A stretch of 64,000 bases of DNA, taken from positions 372,001 through 436,000 of the forward strand of contig NZ_CP021404.1 of NCBI RefSeq assembly GCF_002504165.1, given 5' to 3'. Below are positions 1-8,694 of this stretch, one piece after another. The stretch comes from Pacificitalea manganoxidans. GTDB taxonomy: Bacteria > Pseudomonadota > Alphaproteobacteria > Rhodobacterales > Rhodobacteraceae. Below the pieces are notes generated by a model. The model saw only the letters and a program-made list of their open reading frames with translations, had not been told where the DNA came from and made no database searches. A program made the position numbers and the translations under genes. How positions within the stretch are numbered: position 1 is the first letter of the stretch; each line of letters begins with the position of its first letter.

Positions 1-1
1 A

Positions 2-742
2 TACGACCGTTTTTACGAAGAGGGCTGCCCCTCGCCTGCGATGGTTCCGCTGTTTGATGAGGCGAAAAAGCTCGGCATCGGGTTCTATCTGGGCTACGCC
101 GAAAAAGTGACCGAGGCCGGCACCGTGCACCGGTTCAATACCTCGATCCTGATGTCGCCTGCCGGTGAGCTGCTTGGAAAATATCGCAAGATTCACCTGC
201 CCGGCACCAAGGATCCGATTGGAGATCCGGAATTCGAACACTTGGAAAAGCGCTATTTCGAGGTCGGCGACCTTGGGTTCCCGGTGTTCCAGTCCGATGT
301 CGGCCGCGTCGGGATGTGCATCTGCAATGACCGCCGCTGGCCCGAAACCTTCCGCGTTATGGCCCTTCGCGGGGCCGAGATCTTCATGCTTGGCTACAAC
401 ACGCCAACCCGCAACATCCATCACAACGAGGCGGCGCATCTTCGCGAGCATCACCACCGTCTGAGCCTTGAATCCGCAGCCTACCAGAACGGCGCTTGGG
501 TGATGGCCGCGGGCAAATGCGGCTCGGAGGACGGTTTTGCCATGATCGGCGGCTCCGCCATCGTGGCGCCCACGGGTGAAACCGTCACCCGCGCGGTCAC
601 CGAGGAAGACGAAGTGATTTCCTACAACTGTGACTTGGCGCTGGGCGAATACATCCGGCGCTCGGTCTTCAATTTCTCGAAACACCGCCGGATCGAGCAT
701 TACGGCCCGATCACGGCACAGACCGGCGTGGAGATCGCATAA
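2..742 (+). CDS. N-carbamoyl-D-amino-acid hydrolase (5' end cut by window)
   Basis: Nitrilase-superfamily amidase that splits N-carbamoyl-D-amino acids into D-amino acid, CO2 and ammonia, the second step after hydantoinase. The frame is open from base 2, so the N-terminus with the catalytic Glu lies outside the window. The catalytic Lys (KYRKIHLPG, codon at 188-190) and Cys (GMCICNDRRWPE, codon at 323-325) are present and 45 residues apart, the same spacing as Lys127-Cys172 in the Agrobacterium enzyme. The C-terminal HRRIEHYG also matches this family. It overlaps the next gene by one base (TAATG), so the two are probably translationally coupled. No hydantoinase is visible; it may lie upstream. 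Confidence 0.88.
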   Translation, partial: YDRFYEEGCPSPAMVPLFDEAKKLGIGFYLGYAEKVTEAGTVHRFNTSILMSPAGELLGKYRKIHLPGTKDPIGDPEFEHLEKRYFEVGDLGFPVFQSDVGRVGMCICNDRRWPETFRVMALRGAEIFMLGYNTPTRNIHHNEAAHLREHHHRLSLESAAYQNGAWVMAAGKCGSEDGFAMIGGSAIVAPTGETVTRAVTEEDEVISYNCDLALGEYIRRSVFNFSKHRRIEHYGPITAQTGVEIA

Positions 743-1419
743 TGACCTATTCGCTTGCTGGACGCTGTCCCAAAACCGACCGCATCGGCTTTGCGGTGGC
801 CACCTCGTCCGTGGCTGTCGGGGCGCGTGTCGGGGCGGTGCTGCCCGGCTGCGTGGTCTTCTCGCAGGCCCGCACCGATCCGCGCCTGCACCGCGTCGGC
901 CTGCGCGCCTTTGAAGGGGGCGCTGATGCCGCTGGAGTGCTCGAAACGATGCGAACTGCCGCCCATGCGCCCCATTGGCGCCAGCTGGGCGTGCTGACCA
1001 TGCAGGGCGAAGGTGTCCACCATACCGGCACGTCCTGCCTCGAACATGCCGACGGCCTTACCGGGACAGACTGCCTCGCCATTGGGAATTTTCTGGGCAG
1101 CGCCGAGGTTTTGCCAGAAATGGTGCGCGGTTTCGAGGAGGGCTCAGGCACGCTTGAACAGCGGCTTTTGGCCGGGATGTTGGCGGGCGAAGCGGCTGGC
1201 AGTGAACGCGACCCTCTGCAATCGGCGTTTCTGGTCGTCATGGGCCCGGACGAATTGAAGGACACCGACCTTCGCATCGACGATTCCAGAACGCCGCTGC
1301 AAGACGTGGCTGCCCTTTACGCCGACTGGGCTCCCAAGTCCGAGGCTTACCGGCTGCGTGCTGTCGATCCCGATAGCGCGCCATCCTCGTCAGTGATCGA
1401 GGGTGCAAGCCCGGCCTGA
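742..1419 (+). CDS. DUF1028 family protein
   Basis: A 225-residue cytoplasmic protein of the DUF1028 family. The N-terminus (MTYSLAGRCPKTDRIGFAVATSS) and the following VGARVGAV stretch are the family signature, and the family has an Ntn-hydrolase-like fold by established knowledge. Its reaction is unknown. DUF1028 genes are often found beside peptide or amino-acid-derivative catabolism genes. Here it starts on the stop codon of the carbamoylase, which suggests a related hydrolytic step on the same substrate. A stable 9-bp hairpin (1413-1434) overlaps its stop codon. Confidence 0.8.
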   Translation: MTYSLAGRCPKTDRIGFAVATSSVAVGARVGAVLPGCVVFSQARTDPRLHRVGLRAFEGGADAAGVLETMRTAAHAPHWRQLGVLTMQGEGVHHTGTSCLEHADGLTGTDCLAIGNFLGSAEVLPEMVRGFEEGSGTLEQRLLAGMLAGEAAGSERDPLQSAFLVVMGPDELKDTDLRIDDSRTPLQDVAALYADWAPKSEAYRLRAVDPDSAPSSSVIEGASPA

Positions 1420-1545
1420 GCTACAGCTCGGGCCTTGCCCCTTACACCCAATTACGAAGGGAGCGGAAAGCTCCCCGTAGCGCGGGCGCAGCCCGGGGTC
1501 TTCTGCGTGCCGAATTACCCGATCCCGTAACCAACAGTGGAGATT
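1413..1545 (+). repeat. three consecutive hairpins between DUF1028 gene and binding-protein gene
   Basis: Three consecutive hairpins can be read: a 9-bp stem at 1413-1421/1426-1434 with TACA loop, a 6-bp stem GGGAGC/GCTCCC at 1459-1464/1470-1475, and GGGC/GCCC at 1484-1487/1491-1494. No T-run follows any of them, so they look more like RNA-processing or stabilising hairpins than a terminator. Such stems ahead of a periplasmic binding-protein gene are often used to raise its expression over the rest of the operon; that role is inferred. Confidence 0.45.
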
Positions 1546-1549
1546 CCCA

Positions 1550-2395
1550 ATGACATTTAAAATCACAACTCTGGTCTCGTCTCTTGTGCTCGGCCTCGCC
1601 GCCAGCGCCGCCGCTGCCGATACGGCTGCTGAAATGGTCCCCGCGGACATCAAGGAAAAGGGCTATCTCTCGGTCGGCATCGAAAGCACCTATCCTCCGA
1701 TGGCCTTCCGCAACCCCGAAACCAACGAGCGCGCGGGCATCAACGTGATGCTTGTGGACGCGCTCGGCGAGGTGCTCGGCCTTGAAATCCGCTACGAGGA
1801 CATGGGCTTTGAGCAGCTGATGACCTCGGTCGCCAGCGGCCGTATCGACATGATCGGCACCGCGATTTCGGACCTGCCGAGCCGCCGCGAAACCATGTCC
1901 TTCGTCGACTATCTCTCGACCGGCGCGCAGCCCTTCGGCCTTGTCGCGACGGCGTCCGAACTGTCCGACACCGCCGATCTGTGCGGTCATGCGGTCGGTG
2001 CGCCGCGGACCACAAGCTATCTGCCGTCGCTGGAAGCATGGAACGAGGAAAACTGCATTGGTGCAGATCTCGAAGCGATGAATGTGCTGGGCACCGGCGG
2101 CGCGACGGACACCCGTCTTTCGCTGATGCAGGGCCGTCTCGATGCCGGATTGCTGGGTCAGGAATATGTCGCGTATCTGATGGCGCAGGAACCCGACACG
2201 TTCGGCACGATCGGCGAGCCGATCACCCGCACGCTTTTCGGTTTCGCTTTTGGCACCGAATACACCGAACTGCGGGATGCCGTGGCGCAGGGCGTCACCG
2301 AAATCATGGAAAACGGCGCCTATACCGCCGCGCTTGAAGCGTTCGGCATGGAAGCGCAGGCGCTGACCGAAGTTTCGATCGATCAGGGCACCTGA
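1550..2395 (+). CDS. ABC transporter substrate-binding protein, polar amino acid type
   Basis: A 281-residue periplasmic solute-binding protein of the amino-acid (SBP_bac_3) family. The N-terminus is a clear signal peptide (basic start, hydrophobic LVSSLVLGLAASAAAA, cleavage after ASAAAA). The mature part has family features such as KGYLSVGIESTYPPMAF, GFEQLMTSVASGRIDM and a TDTRLSLMQGRLDA segment. An SD-like GGAG lies 10 bases before the start. Its operon with the carbamoylase, DUF1028, permease and ATPase genes suggests that it binds an N-carbamoyl amino acid, hydantoin or D-amino acid; the ligand is inferred. Confidence 0.85.
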   Translation: MTFKITTLVSSLVLGLAASAAAADTAAEMVPADIKEKGYLSVGIESTYPPMAFRNPETNERAGINVMLVDALGEVLGLEIRYEDMGFEQLMTSVASGRIDMIGTAISDLPSRRETMSFVDYLSTGAQPFGLVATASELSDTADLCGHAVGAPRTTSYLPSLEAWNEENCIGADLEAMNVLGTGGATDTRLSLMQGRLDAGLLGQEYVAYLMAQEPDTFGTIGEPITRTLFGFAFGTEYTELRDAVAQGVTEIMENGAYTAALEAFGMEAQALTEVSIDQGT

Positions 2396-2398
2396 GCG

Positions 2399-3427
2399 AT
2401 GGAGGCCAAGGTCTCTGATATGACCGGGATGCAGGGCGTGGTCTGGGGTGAGGCTGCGGGCGGGGCACCGTTTGCCCTGTGCCCACAGCCCATTCCCCAA
2501 CCCGGACGAGGAGAGGTGCGCCTTCGCGTGGCGGCGGCAGCCCTCAACTATTCGGACCTGCTGCTGGCGCGTGGGCGTTACTCGCTCGCCAGTCCGGTCG
2601 CCGGGATCGAAGCCTCCGGGATCATCGATGCGCTGGGCTCCGACGTCACCGACTGGAAGGTCGGTGACAGGGTCTGCGCGCTGAGCGATGGCGGGGCGCA
2701 GGCCGATTGGCTCTGCGCCCGCGCCGACCACCTGCTGCCTTGGCCCGAAAGGCTAGACGCGGCGGAAGCAGCCTGCCTGCCGGAGGCGATGGCCACGATC
2801 TGGTCTAACCTCGTCGATCTCGGCGGTATGGCGCGCGGCCAGACCTTGGTCGTTCACGGCGCGTCTGGCGGCATGGGCAGCTTCGCGGTCGAAGCCGGCC
2901 ACGCGATGGGGCTGAAAGTGATTGCCTGTGCCAGCACCCCAAAAACGGAGTTCGTTCGCAGCTTGGGCGCCGACCATGTGATCGACGGGCGCGACCCAGA
3001 GACATTCGCTCAAGAAGTGTCCGCCCTCACGGCAGGGGGCGGTGCCGACCTCATCCTAGACGTCATGGGAGGCTCCCACCTCGCAGCGAATGTCGCCGCC
3101 GCCGCACTGGACGGGCGGATCGTGGTGATCGGGCTGATGGGCGGCCCGGACGCGCAGGCGCCTCTCGGCAAGATGATGGGCAAACGGCTGACGCTGTTCA
3201 CGACATCGCTGCGGGACCGTCCGGTTCAGGCCAAGGCCCGTATTGTCTCCGGTGCGCGGCGGGATCTGCTGCCGCTGGTTGACCGGGGCGCGCTCACGCC
3301 GCGCATCGCGCGTCGCTTTGCACTGGCCGACATCGCAGAGGCTCACCGCTTCATGGAAAGCCGAAACCATCTCGGAAAAATCGTCCTCGAAACACCGACA
3401 GCACCCGACAGGACCATAGACACATGA
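2399..3427 (+). CDS. Zinc-free MDR quinone oxidoreductase-like protein
   Basis: A 342-residue NADPH-dependent medium-chain dehydrogenase/reductase of the quinone-oxidoreductase branch. The N-terminal GroES-like fold has ALNYSDLLLARGRY and GIEASGIIDALG; the nucleotide fold has the dinucleotide motif VHGASGGMGSFAVEAG and the SLGADHVID segment. No catalytic zinc Cys/His set is seen. It begins 3 bases after the binding-protein stop and its stop overlaps the permease start (ATGA), so it is inside the ABC transporter operon. Its substrate is unknown. An alternative start at 2420 is possible. Confidence 0.82.
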   Translation: MEAKVSDMTGMQGVVWGEAAGGAPFALCPQPIPQPGRGEVRLRVAAAALNYSDLLLARGRYSLASPVAGIEASGIIDALGSDVTDWKVGDRVCALSDGGAQADWLCARADHLLPWPERLDAAEAACLPEAMATIWSNLVDLGGMARGQTLVVHGASGGMGSFAVEAGHAMGLKVIACASTPKTEFVRSLGADHVIDGRDPETFAQEVSALTAGGGADLILDVMGGSHLAANVAAAALDGRIVVIGLMGGPDAQAPLGKMMGKRLTLFTTSLRDRPVQAKARIVSGARRDLLPLVDRGALTPRIARRFALADIAEAHRFMESRNHLGKIVLETPTAPDRTIDT

Positions 3428-4269
3428 CCTTGCCCCCTAACCCGTATGCAGATCTGCCGGTGATCCGCCGCCGTTATCATGGTCGTTACCTTTCGGCGGC
3501 GCTGATCCTTCTAGCGCTTGGCGGAATTGCCTATGGCTTTGCCGTGGGCAAGATCGAATGGAGCTATGTCGGGCGCTTCCTCACCGTTCCTGCGATCATG
3601 AGCGGGCTTCTTAATACCGTGATCATGTCGATCCTCGCGATGCTGATCGGCATCGCGCTGGGCGTGATCTTTGCGATCATGCGCCTGTCCAGCAATCCGG
3701 TCCTTAGCTGGTCGGCGCGCGGATATGTCTGGTTCTTTCGAGCCGTCCCGGTCCTGCTGCAATTGCTGATCTGGTTTAACCTCGCGCTGATCTTTCCCAG
3801 CATTTCTATTCCGGGCGTCTTTTCGATATCGACGGTCAATCTGATGACCCCATTCGTGGCAACGCTGCTCGGCCTTGGCATCCAGCAGGGCGCTTATACG
3901 TCTGAGGTGGTGCGCGCGGGTCTCATGTCGGTTGATCGCGGCCAATACGAAGCGGCGCAGTCGATCGGGATGCCGCAGCTGCAATGCCTGCGCCGCATCG
4001 TCATTCCTCAAGCCATGCGTGTGATCGTTCCGCCCATCGGCAACGAATGGATCGGGATGGTAAAGCTGACCTCTCTGGCGTCGGTCATTCAGTATTCCGA
4101 AATTCTGCACTCGGCACAGAATATCTACTACGCCAATGCGCGTGTGATCGAACTGCTCATCGTCGCATCGATTTGGTATCTGCTCATCGTCACGGTCATG
4201 AGCATTCTGCAAAGCCGTATCGAAAATTTCTACGCCAAGGGCGTGCGCCAGAGCGGGAGCAAGACATGA
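3424..4269 (+). CDS. ABC transporter permease, polar amino acid type
   Basis: A 281-residue inner-membrane permease of the His/Glu/Gln/Arg/opine family. It has an N-terminal cytoplasmic tail, about five or more membrane segments, and the EAA loop read as GQYEAAQSIGMPQLQCLRRIVIPQA that contacts the ATPase. NTVIMSILAMLIG and YVWFFRAVPVLLQLLIW are typical of the family. Start and stop overlap the neighbouring genes (ATGA on both sides), giving a tight operon. Only one permease gene is present, so a homodimer is likely. Confidence 0.87.
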   Translation: MTLPPNPYADLPVIRRRYHGRYLSAALILLALGGIAYGFAVGKIEWSYVGRFLTVPAIMSGLLNTVIMSILAMLIGIALGVIFAIMRLSSNPVLSWSARGYVWFFRAVPVLLQLLIWFNLALIFPSISIPGVFSISTVNLMTPFVATLLGLGIQQGAYTSEVVRAGLMSVDRGQYEAAQSIGMPQLQCLRRIVIPQAMRVIVPPIGNEWIGMVKLTSLASVIQYSEILHSAQNIYYANARVIELLIVASIWYLLIVTVMSILQSRIENFYAKGVRQSGSKT

Positions 4270-5042
4270 CCAAGGATCCTATCGTCGCCTCCTACGGGCT
4301 ACAGAAGCATTTCGGCACCTTTCATGCGCTGAAGGGCATCGACCTGACGGTGCAGAAGGGCGAAGTGCTTTGTATCATCGGCCCGTCAGGCTCAGGCAAA
4401 AGCACGTTCCTGCGCTGTATCAACCAGCTTGAGTCAGTCAGCGGCGGGCATCTTATCGTGGCGGGCGATCTCGTCGGGTTTCGCCGCGAGGGGGATCGCC
4501 TTCGGGAACTCACTGACCGCGAAATCGCTCGGCAGCGGCTGAAAACAGCCATGGTGTTCCAGCGCTTCAACCTGTTCCCGCATAAGACCGCGTTGGAAAA
4601 TGTGACCGAGGGCCCGATTCAGGTGTTGCGCCACCCCCGCGCAAAAGCCCGCGCCAAAGCAGAAGAACTTCTGACCAAGGTGGGGTTGGGGGAAAAGCTC
4701 AATGCCTACCCCTCTGAGCTGTCGGGGGGCCAGCAACAGCGTGTCGCCATTGCCCGCGCTTTGGCGATGGAGCCCGAGGTGCTGCTGTTTGACGAGCCGA
4801 CATCGGCGCTCGACCCGGAATTGGTAGGCGAGGTGCTGAACGTCATGCGCAGCCTTGCCCAGACCGGCATCACCATGATCATCGTCACCCATGAACTTGG
4901 CTTTGCGCGCGATGTGGCGCACCGGGTGCTGTTCATGGATCACGGCGAGGTGGTCGAAACCGGCAGCCCCGAACAGGTGCTCGGCACGCCTACCGAACCA
5001 CGGACGCGGGCGTTCATTTCCGCAGTGCGGTCGCACGGCTGA
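4266..5042 (+). CDS. ABC transporter ATP-binding protein, polar amino acid type
   Basis: A 258-residue ATPase that drives the importer. Walker A is GPSGSGKST, the signature is LSGGQQQR, Walker B is LLFDEPTSALD, and the switch His lies in IIVTHELGFA. Start 4266 was chosen because MTKDPIVASYGLQKHFG is the normal family N-terminus and because ATGA overlaps the permease stop; the open frame extends upstream but within the permease gene. It is the last gene of the operon and is followed by a GC-rich hairpin at 5058-5082. Confidence 0.9.
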   Translation: MTKDPIVASYGLQKHFGTFHALKGIDLTVQKGEVLCIIGPSGSGKSTFLRCINQLESVSGGHLIVAGDLVGFRREGDRLRELTDREIARQRLKTAMVFQRFNLFPHKTALENVTEGPIQVLRHPRAKARAKAEELLTKVGLGEKLNAYPSELSGGQQQRVAIARALAMEPEVLLFDEPTSALDPELVGEVLNVMRSLAQTGITMIIVTHELGFARDVAHRVLFMDHGEVVETGSPEQVLGTPTEPRTRAFISAVRSHG

Positions 5043-5057
5043 GCGATGTGCTTGTAT

Positions 5058-5082
5058 GGGGCGGTCCGGACTGGGCCGTCCC
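5058..5082 (+). terminator. possible terminator hairpin after ABC operon
   Basis: A 10-bp stem (5058-5067 with 5073-5082, two G-U pairs, loop GGACT) lies 16 bases after the ATPase stop. There is no T-run, so intrinsic termination is uncertain. The rest of 5083-5332 shows no gene or motif that I can support. Confidence 0.35.
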
Positions 5083-5332
5083 ACAACGCAGCCGTGAGAC
5101 GCGCCAAGCGCTGGTAGTGGCGTTCCTGCCCACCGACCGGGGGGCAACAGAGGAAGGCTACCTGTCGGGCCTTGCCGGGCGTAATTTCTGCCATGCTGCA
5201 AATAGGGTCTGAGAAGCCCCTACGCGCCGGGCGCATGGGACCGAACTCCCAGCACTCCACCGCATCAAACGAGGTCAAGGCAGCTTAATGGCCGCGAAGG
5301 CACCATAAGCGCCTGTTCTTATATAGAAAATT

Positions 5333-5408
5333 TGGTGCCGCTGAAGGGACTCGAACCCCCGACCCCATCATTACGAATGACGTGCTCTACCAGCTGAGCT
5401 ACAGCGGC
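5333..5408 (-). tRNA. tRNA-Thr(CGT)
   Basis: Full cloverleaf on the minus strand: acceptor GCCGCTG pairs with CAGCGGC, D-arm GCTCAGCTGGTAGAGC, anticodon loop TTCGTAA giving anticodon CGT (reads ACG, Thr), T-arm with GTTCGAGTC, and encoded CCA at 5333-5335. It reads toward the ABC operon and follows the hemY-type gene on the same strand. Confidence 0.95.
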
Positions 5409-5515
5409 CCCGGTCCGCAAGGGCGGGACGGGTGGTCTTTATCAACCGGACCGCAGCCGCGCAAGGTCGAGAATTCGACTTCTGCACAGACGGTCCGGCT
5501 GGGCATGCGTGACGG

Positions 5516-7093
5516 TCAGGCCGGGGTTTTCGGCGCGGCTCCGTTGACGGGGGACTCGCCCGGTGCGACCGGCGGCGTGCCGGTCAGATCGGGCGCGGCC
5601 TCGGCGCGGGGGGCGTCGGGATCAGCGCTTTCAGGGCTCGCTGCGACATCTACGGTGTCGCCATCGCTCAGGGCCGCGTCATCCACGACCGTCAGGTCTG
5701 CGGCAGGGCCTGTATCCTTCCGCCCGACGATGAGCGGCAGCATGGCGGTTCCGGTGGGCATGGCCAGCTCGGCATGGGTCGGTTCCTTCCACGCCAGCGT
5801 ATCGAAGCTGTGGCAGTTCGAACAAACGGGCTGCCAATGCGATTCGATGTTGGCGCAGTTGTCGCAGACCCATTGCGGCCCGCGCGACGCGGTAAGCGCC
5901 CGGGTCAGCCAGCCCCGCACAACGGCGTCGTCGCTGCCTTCGCCCCGCTCGATGGCGGCCATGATGGTCAGAACCCGCGCCGTGGGATCGGTTTCCACCA
6001 GATCGCCCAAGGCACGCCGCGCAGCGGGGAAATCTTCGGCTGCGATCAGCAATTCCGCCTGTAGCATCCGCGTTTCGGGATGATCGCCGCGCAGGCGGGT
6101 CAGGGTGTTGAACCGCTTCAGCCGGGCCTGCGGGCTTTCGTCAGGCTCAATGGCGGCAAAGGCGGCGGCAAGGTCGGGATGCGGCTGCGCTTCCCATGTC
6201 TTTTTTAGAACGCGGGTCGCATAGCGCGGTTTGCCGTCACGGATGTAGCCTTCGGCCGCCAGAACGGAGGCCGGGATCAGATCGGGCGACAGGCGGTTGG
6301 CCTCGATCGCGGCTTCGCGGGCCTCGATGGAATTGCCTTCGGCCAGCACGTCCTTTGCCTCGCTCAGGGCCAGCACGGCATCGCGGCGGCGGTGAACATC
6401 GCGGGGCAGGGCGCCGTGCTTCAGCTTGGCTGCAAGCGTGCGGCGCGCCCCGGTCCAATCATGCTTTTCCGCCTGTAGTTTCAGCAGGGTATCCTGCGTT
6501 TCGGCGTGCTTGGGCTTCAGCGCAAAGGCCTTCTCCGCCAGCTTCAGGGCGGTGTCGGTTTCGCCTGCGGCCAGCTTCTGCTGCAAGATGCCACGAATAC
6601 CGACGAACCGCGTGCCGTCATGGGTGAGCAGCGTCTTGTAGGTGTCCTCGGCCAGTTGACGGTCACCGGTCTGCTCGGCGGCCTGTGCGATGACCAGATG
6701 GGTCAGTTGCGGCCGGTCGAGGTATTTGTCAGCGCGGCGTGCTTTCGCAAGCGCCTGCTGCCCCTCGCCGGACGCCAGCGCCATCAGCGCATCGGACAGC
6801 GCTTGCAGCCCCTTGCGTTCGCGGCTGCGGTCGAAATGGCGGCTGAGCGCGGTGTTGTCCCCGTTGATAAAACGCACAACGGCGACCAGCAGCCCGGCAA
6901 GCTTCAGCACCAGCCACAGGCCAAGCATCAGCACCAGCGCACCGATCACGGCCTGCACGGGGCCAAGGTTATATTCGGTGCCCGCCAGCGCGATGCGGAT
7001 ACCGGCGCCAGTTTCCATCAGATAGCCCGCGCCAAGCGTCAGGGCCGCGATGAGCGCCACGAAGAAGAGGATCTTAATCAGGGACCAGAGCAT
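5516..7093 (-). CDS. hemY: HemY-like membrane TPR protein
   Basis: A 525-residue HemY_N-domain protein. Two hydrophobic segments lie at the N-terminus (LIKILFFVALIAALTLGAGYL and VQAVIGALVLMLGLWLVLKLAGLLV), followed by a long helical TPR-like region. Near residues 410-430 there are two CxxC pairs (CDNC and CSNC) that look like a zinc ribbon, then an acidic, Pro/Ala-rich disordered tail. Despite its name, this family has no proven haem enzyme activity; it is linked to haem biosynthesis by gene order with hemD. It lies 22 bases after the Mic60-type gene on the same strand. Confidence 0.82.
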   Translation of the reverse strand: MLWSLIKILFFVALIAALTLGAGYLMETGAGIRIALAGTEYNLGPVQAVIGALVLMLGLWLVLKLAGLLVAVVRFINGDNTALSRHFDRSRERKGLQALSDALMALASGEGQQALAKARRADKYLDRPQLTHLVIAQAAEQTGDRQLAEDTYKTLLTHDGTRFVGIRGILQQKLAAGETDTALKLAEKAFALKPKHAETQDTLLKLQAEKHDWTGARRTLAAKLKHGALPRDVHRRRDAVLALSEAKDVLAEGNSIEAREAAIEANRLSPDLIPASVLAAEGYIRDGKPRYATRVLKKTWEAQPHPDLAAAFAAIEPDESPQARLKRFNTLTRLRGDHPETRMLQAELLIAAEDFPAARRALGDLVETDPTARVLTIMAAIERGEGSDDAVVRGWLTRALTASRGPQWVCDNCANIESHWQPVCSNCHSFDTLAWKEPTHAELAMPTGTAMLPLIVGRKDTGPAADLTVVDDAALSDGDTVDVAASPESADPDAPRAEAAPDLTGTPPVAPGESPVNGAAPKTPA

Positions 7094-7115
7094 GTGTTTC
7101 CTCGGTTGGCGTCAG

Positions 7116-8615
7116 TTAGTTTGCGGCCGGCGTGGCGGAGGCATCGGTATCGACCTGCTGCAGCGCGGTCACCACCGAAAGACGGGTGCGCGCCTGCGCA
7201 AGCCAGTCGGACATATCCGACAGGGCGGGGTCGGGCAGGGATTCAACCTGTGTCACGGCCTCGTCCAGCTTGCCAGAGGTCAGCGCCGCTTCGGCCCGCG
7301 ACAGAACGGCGTCGGGATCGTCGCCGTCGCGCGGCGTGATGGAGCGGGTGCCGAACTGGTTGCGGAGGAAATTGCCGAAGCGGCCCCCCTCATCGGGGTT
7401 CGCGTTGCGCGCGCTGGCAATGGCGCGGCGCGCGGCATCGGGGAAGGACGCCTGAAGGGTCGCCAACGTCGGCACCCCGTTTTCGGCGTTCTCGACCAGC
7501 GGCGCGGGCGGATCTTGCAGCACGGCGAGCGGCTCGGCAAAGGGTTCACCGGCATCGACCGCGGCGCGGATATCGGCCAGCGCATTGCGCCGCGCGGCCA
7601 GCGCGGCACGGTCGGCGGCGTTCGTCTGCGCGGCATCTGCGTCGGACAGAAGCTGCTCCATCCGGGCCACCTGCGCGGCGACCTCTTCGCGCAGGGTCGC
7701 GACCTCCGACTGGTAGGAGGACAGCGCGGCGGCGACCGCTTCGCTTTCGTTTTCGGTGACGGCGGTGCGCTCGATCTCGTCGAGCCGCTCGGTCAGGCTG
7801 CCGATCCGGGTCGACAGGTCTTCGAGCGTGGCGGAGTTGGCAGCAATGCCGTCCTCCAGCGTCGCAACGGCGGCGGCATCGGCCTTGCCGTCGATGACGC
7901 CTTGCTGATCGCGCAGCGCGGCATCCAGCCCGGAGGTGTCGGAATATAGCTGCGGGAATACCAGCGGCGTCAGAATCACAAGGATCAGCGCGGCAATGGC
8001 CCCGCCCGCAAGCCCGGCAAGGAACCCACCCCCGCCACCGGAGCCAGACCCATCCGATCCGTCACGGCGCGCAGGCTGCGCATCCGGCACGGCAGAGCCA
8101 TGCAAATCGGGCGGGGTGTCGCCCGCCGGGGCGCTGGGCCCCGCATTGGGGCCATCCGGGGTGGTGTCGGCGCGACCGGAGGCGGTCACGACCGGCACGC
8201 CTGAACTGTCGAGCGTGTCGTCATCGTCGTCCTTGGTAGCCTTGCCGGACGTATCGGCTTCGGTCGCGGTCGGCGAGGTCAGCGCCGGATCATCGGGGGT
8301 CACCGTTGCCTCGGACACCGGGCCGGTATCGTCCTGAGCCGGATCATCGCTGATCTGCTCGGCGGGCGTAGCCGGAGTGTCCCCGTCCGGTTTGCCGCCA
8401 CGGGCCGGGCGCTCAATTCCGATCGGACCGGGCAGCACCCTGTCGCGGGACGTCGCAGAAGCGGCGGCAGCATCGCGCGGGGCCTCCGTGGCCTGCGGTT
8501 CTGCCGCGCTGTCGGACGCGGTTGCGGGGCTGGACTTGCGCCGCGTGCTCTGGCTGGTTCCCCGGCGCGTGGTGTTGGCCGGTCCTTTGGTCGATGTTCC
8601 CCGGGTCTTGGGCAC
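7116..8615 (-). CDS. Mitofilin/Mic60-like membrane protein (COG4223)
   Basis: A 499-residue protein with a long, low-complexity, acidic and Pro/Ala-rich cytoplasmic N-terminus (about 1-195), a Gly-rich linker, one membrane segment (about 198-220, LAGLAGGAIAALILVILTPLVF), then a periplasmic coiled coil (about 225-330) and a C-terminal helical domain. This layout and its place between hemD and hemY match the alphaproteobacterial Mic60 homologue, which shapes intracytoplasmic membranes in several members. Sequence similarity over the N-terminus is not informative. The direction hemD-Mic60-hemY suggests co-transcription. Confidence 0.78.
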   Translation of the reverse strand: MPKTRGTSTKGPANTTRRGTSQSTRRKSSPATASDSAAEPQATEAPRDAAAASATSRDRVLPGPIGIERPARGGKPDGDTPATPAEQISDDPAQDDTGPVSEATVTPDDPALTSPTATEADTSGKATKDDDDDTLDSSGVPVVTASGRADTTPDGPNAGPSAPAGDTPPDLHGSAVPDAQPARRDGSDGSGSGGGGGFLAGLAGGAIAALILVILTPLVFPQLYSDTSGLDAALRDQQGVIDGKADAAAVATLEDGIAANSATLEDLSTRIGSLTERLDEIERTAVTENESEAVAAALSSYQSEVATLREEVAAQVARMEQLLSDADAAQTNAADRAALAARRNALADIRAAVDAGEPFAEPLAVLQDPPAPLVENAENGVPTLATLQASFPDAARRAIASARNANPDEGGRFGNFLRNQFGTRSITPRDGDDPDAVLSRAEAALTSGKLDEAVTQVESLPDPALSDMSDWLAQARTRLSVVTALQQVDTDASATPAAN

Positions 8616-8694
8616 GGGCGTCTCCTCGTCTGTCGGCTGCGGACTTACGCAAAGCGCCGCTGCCAGAGCAACCTAGTGCGGCAGGTGCCCGGCC

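Noticed and set aside
5382-6083. Rightward frame overlapping tRNA-Thr and the hemY-type gene
   Set aside because: Overlaps a certain tRNA and lies opposite a recognised HemY-like protein; composition is that of a shadow frame.
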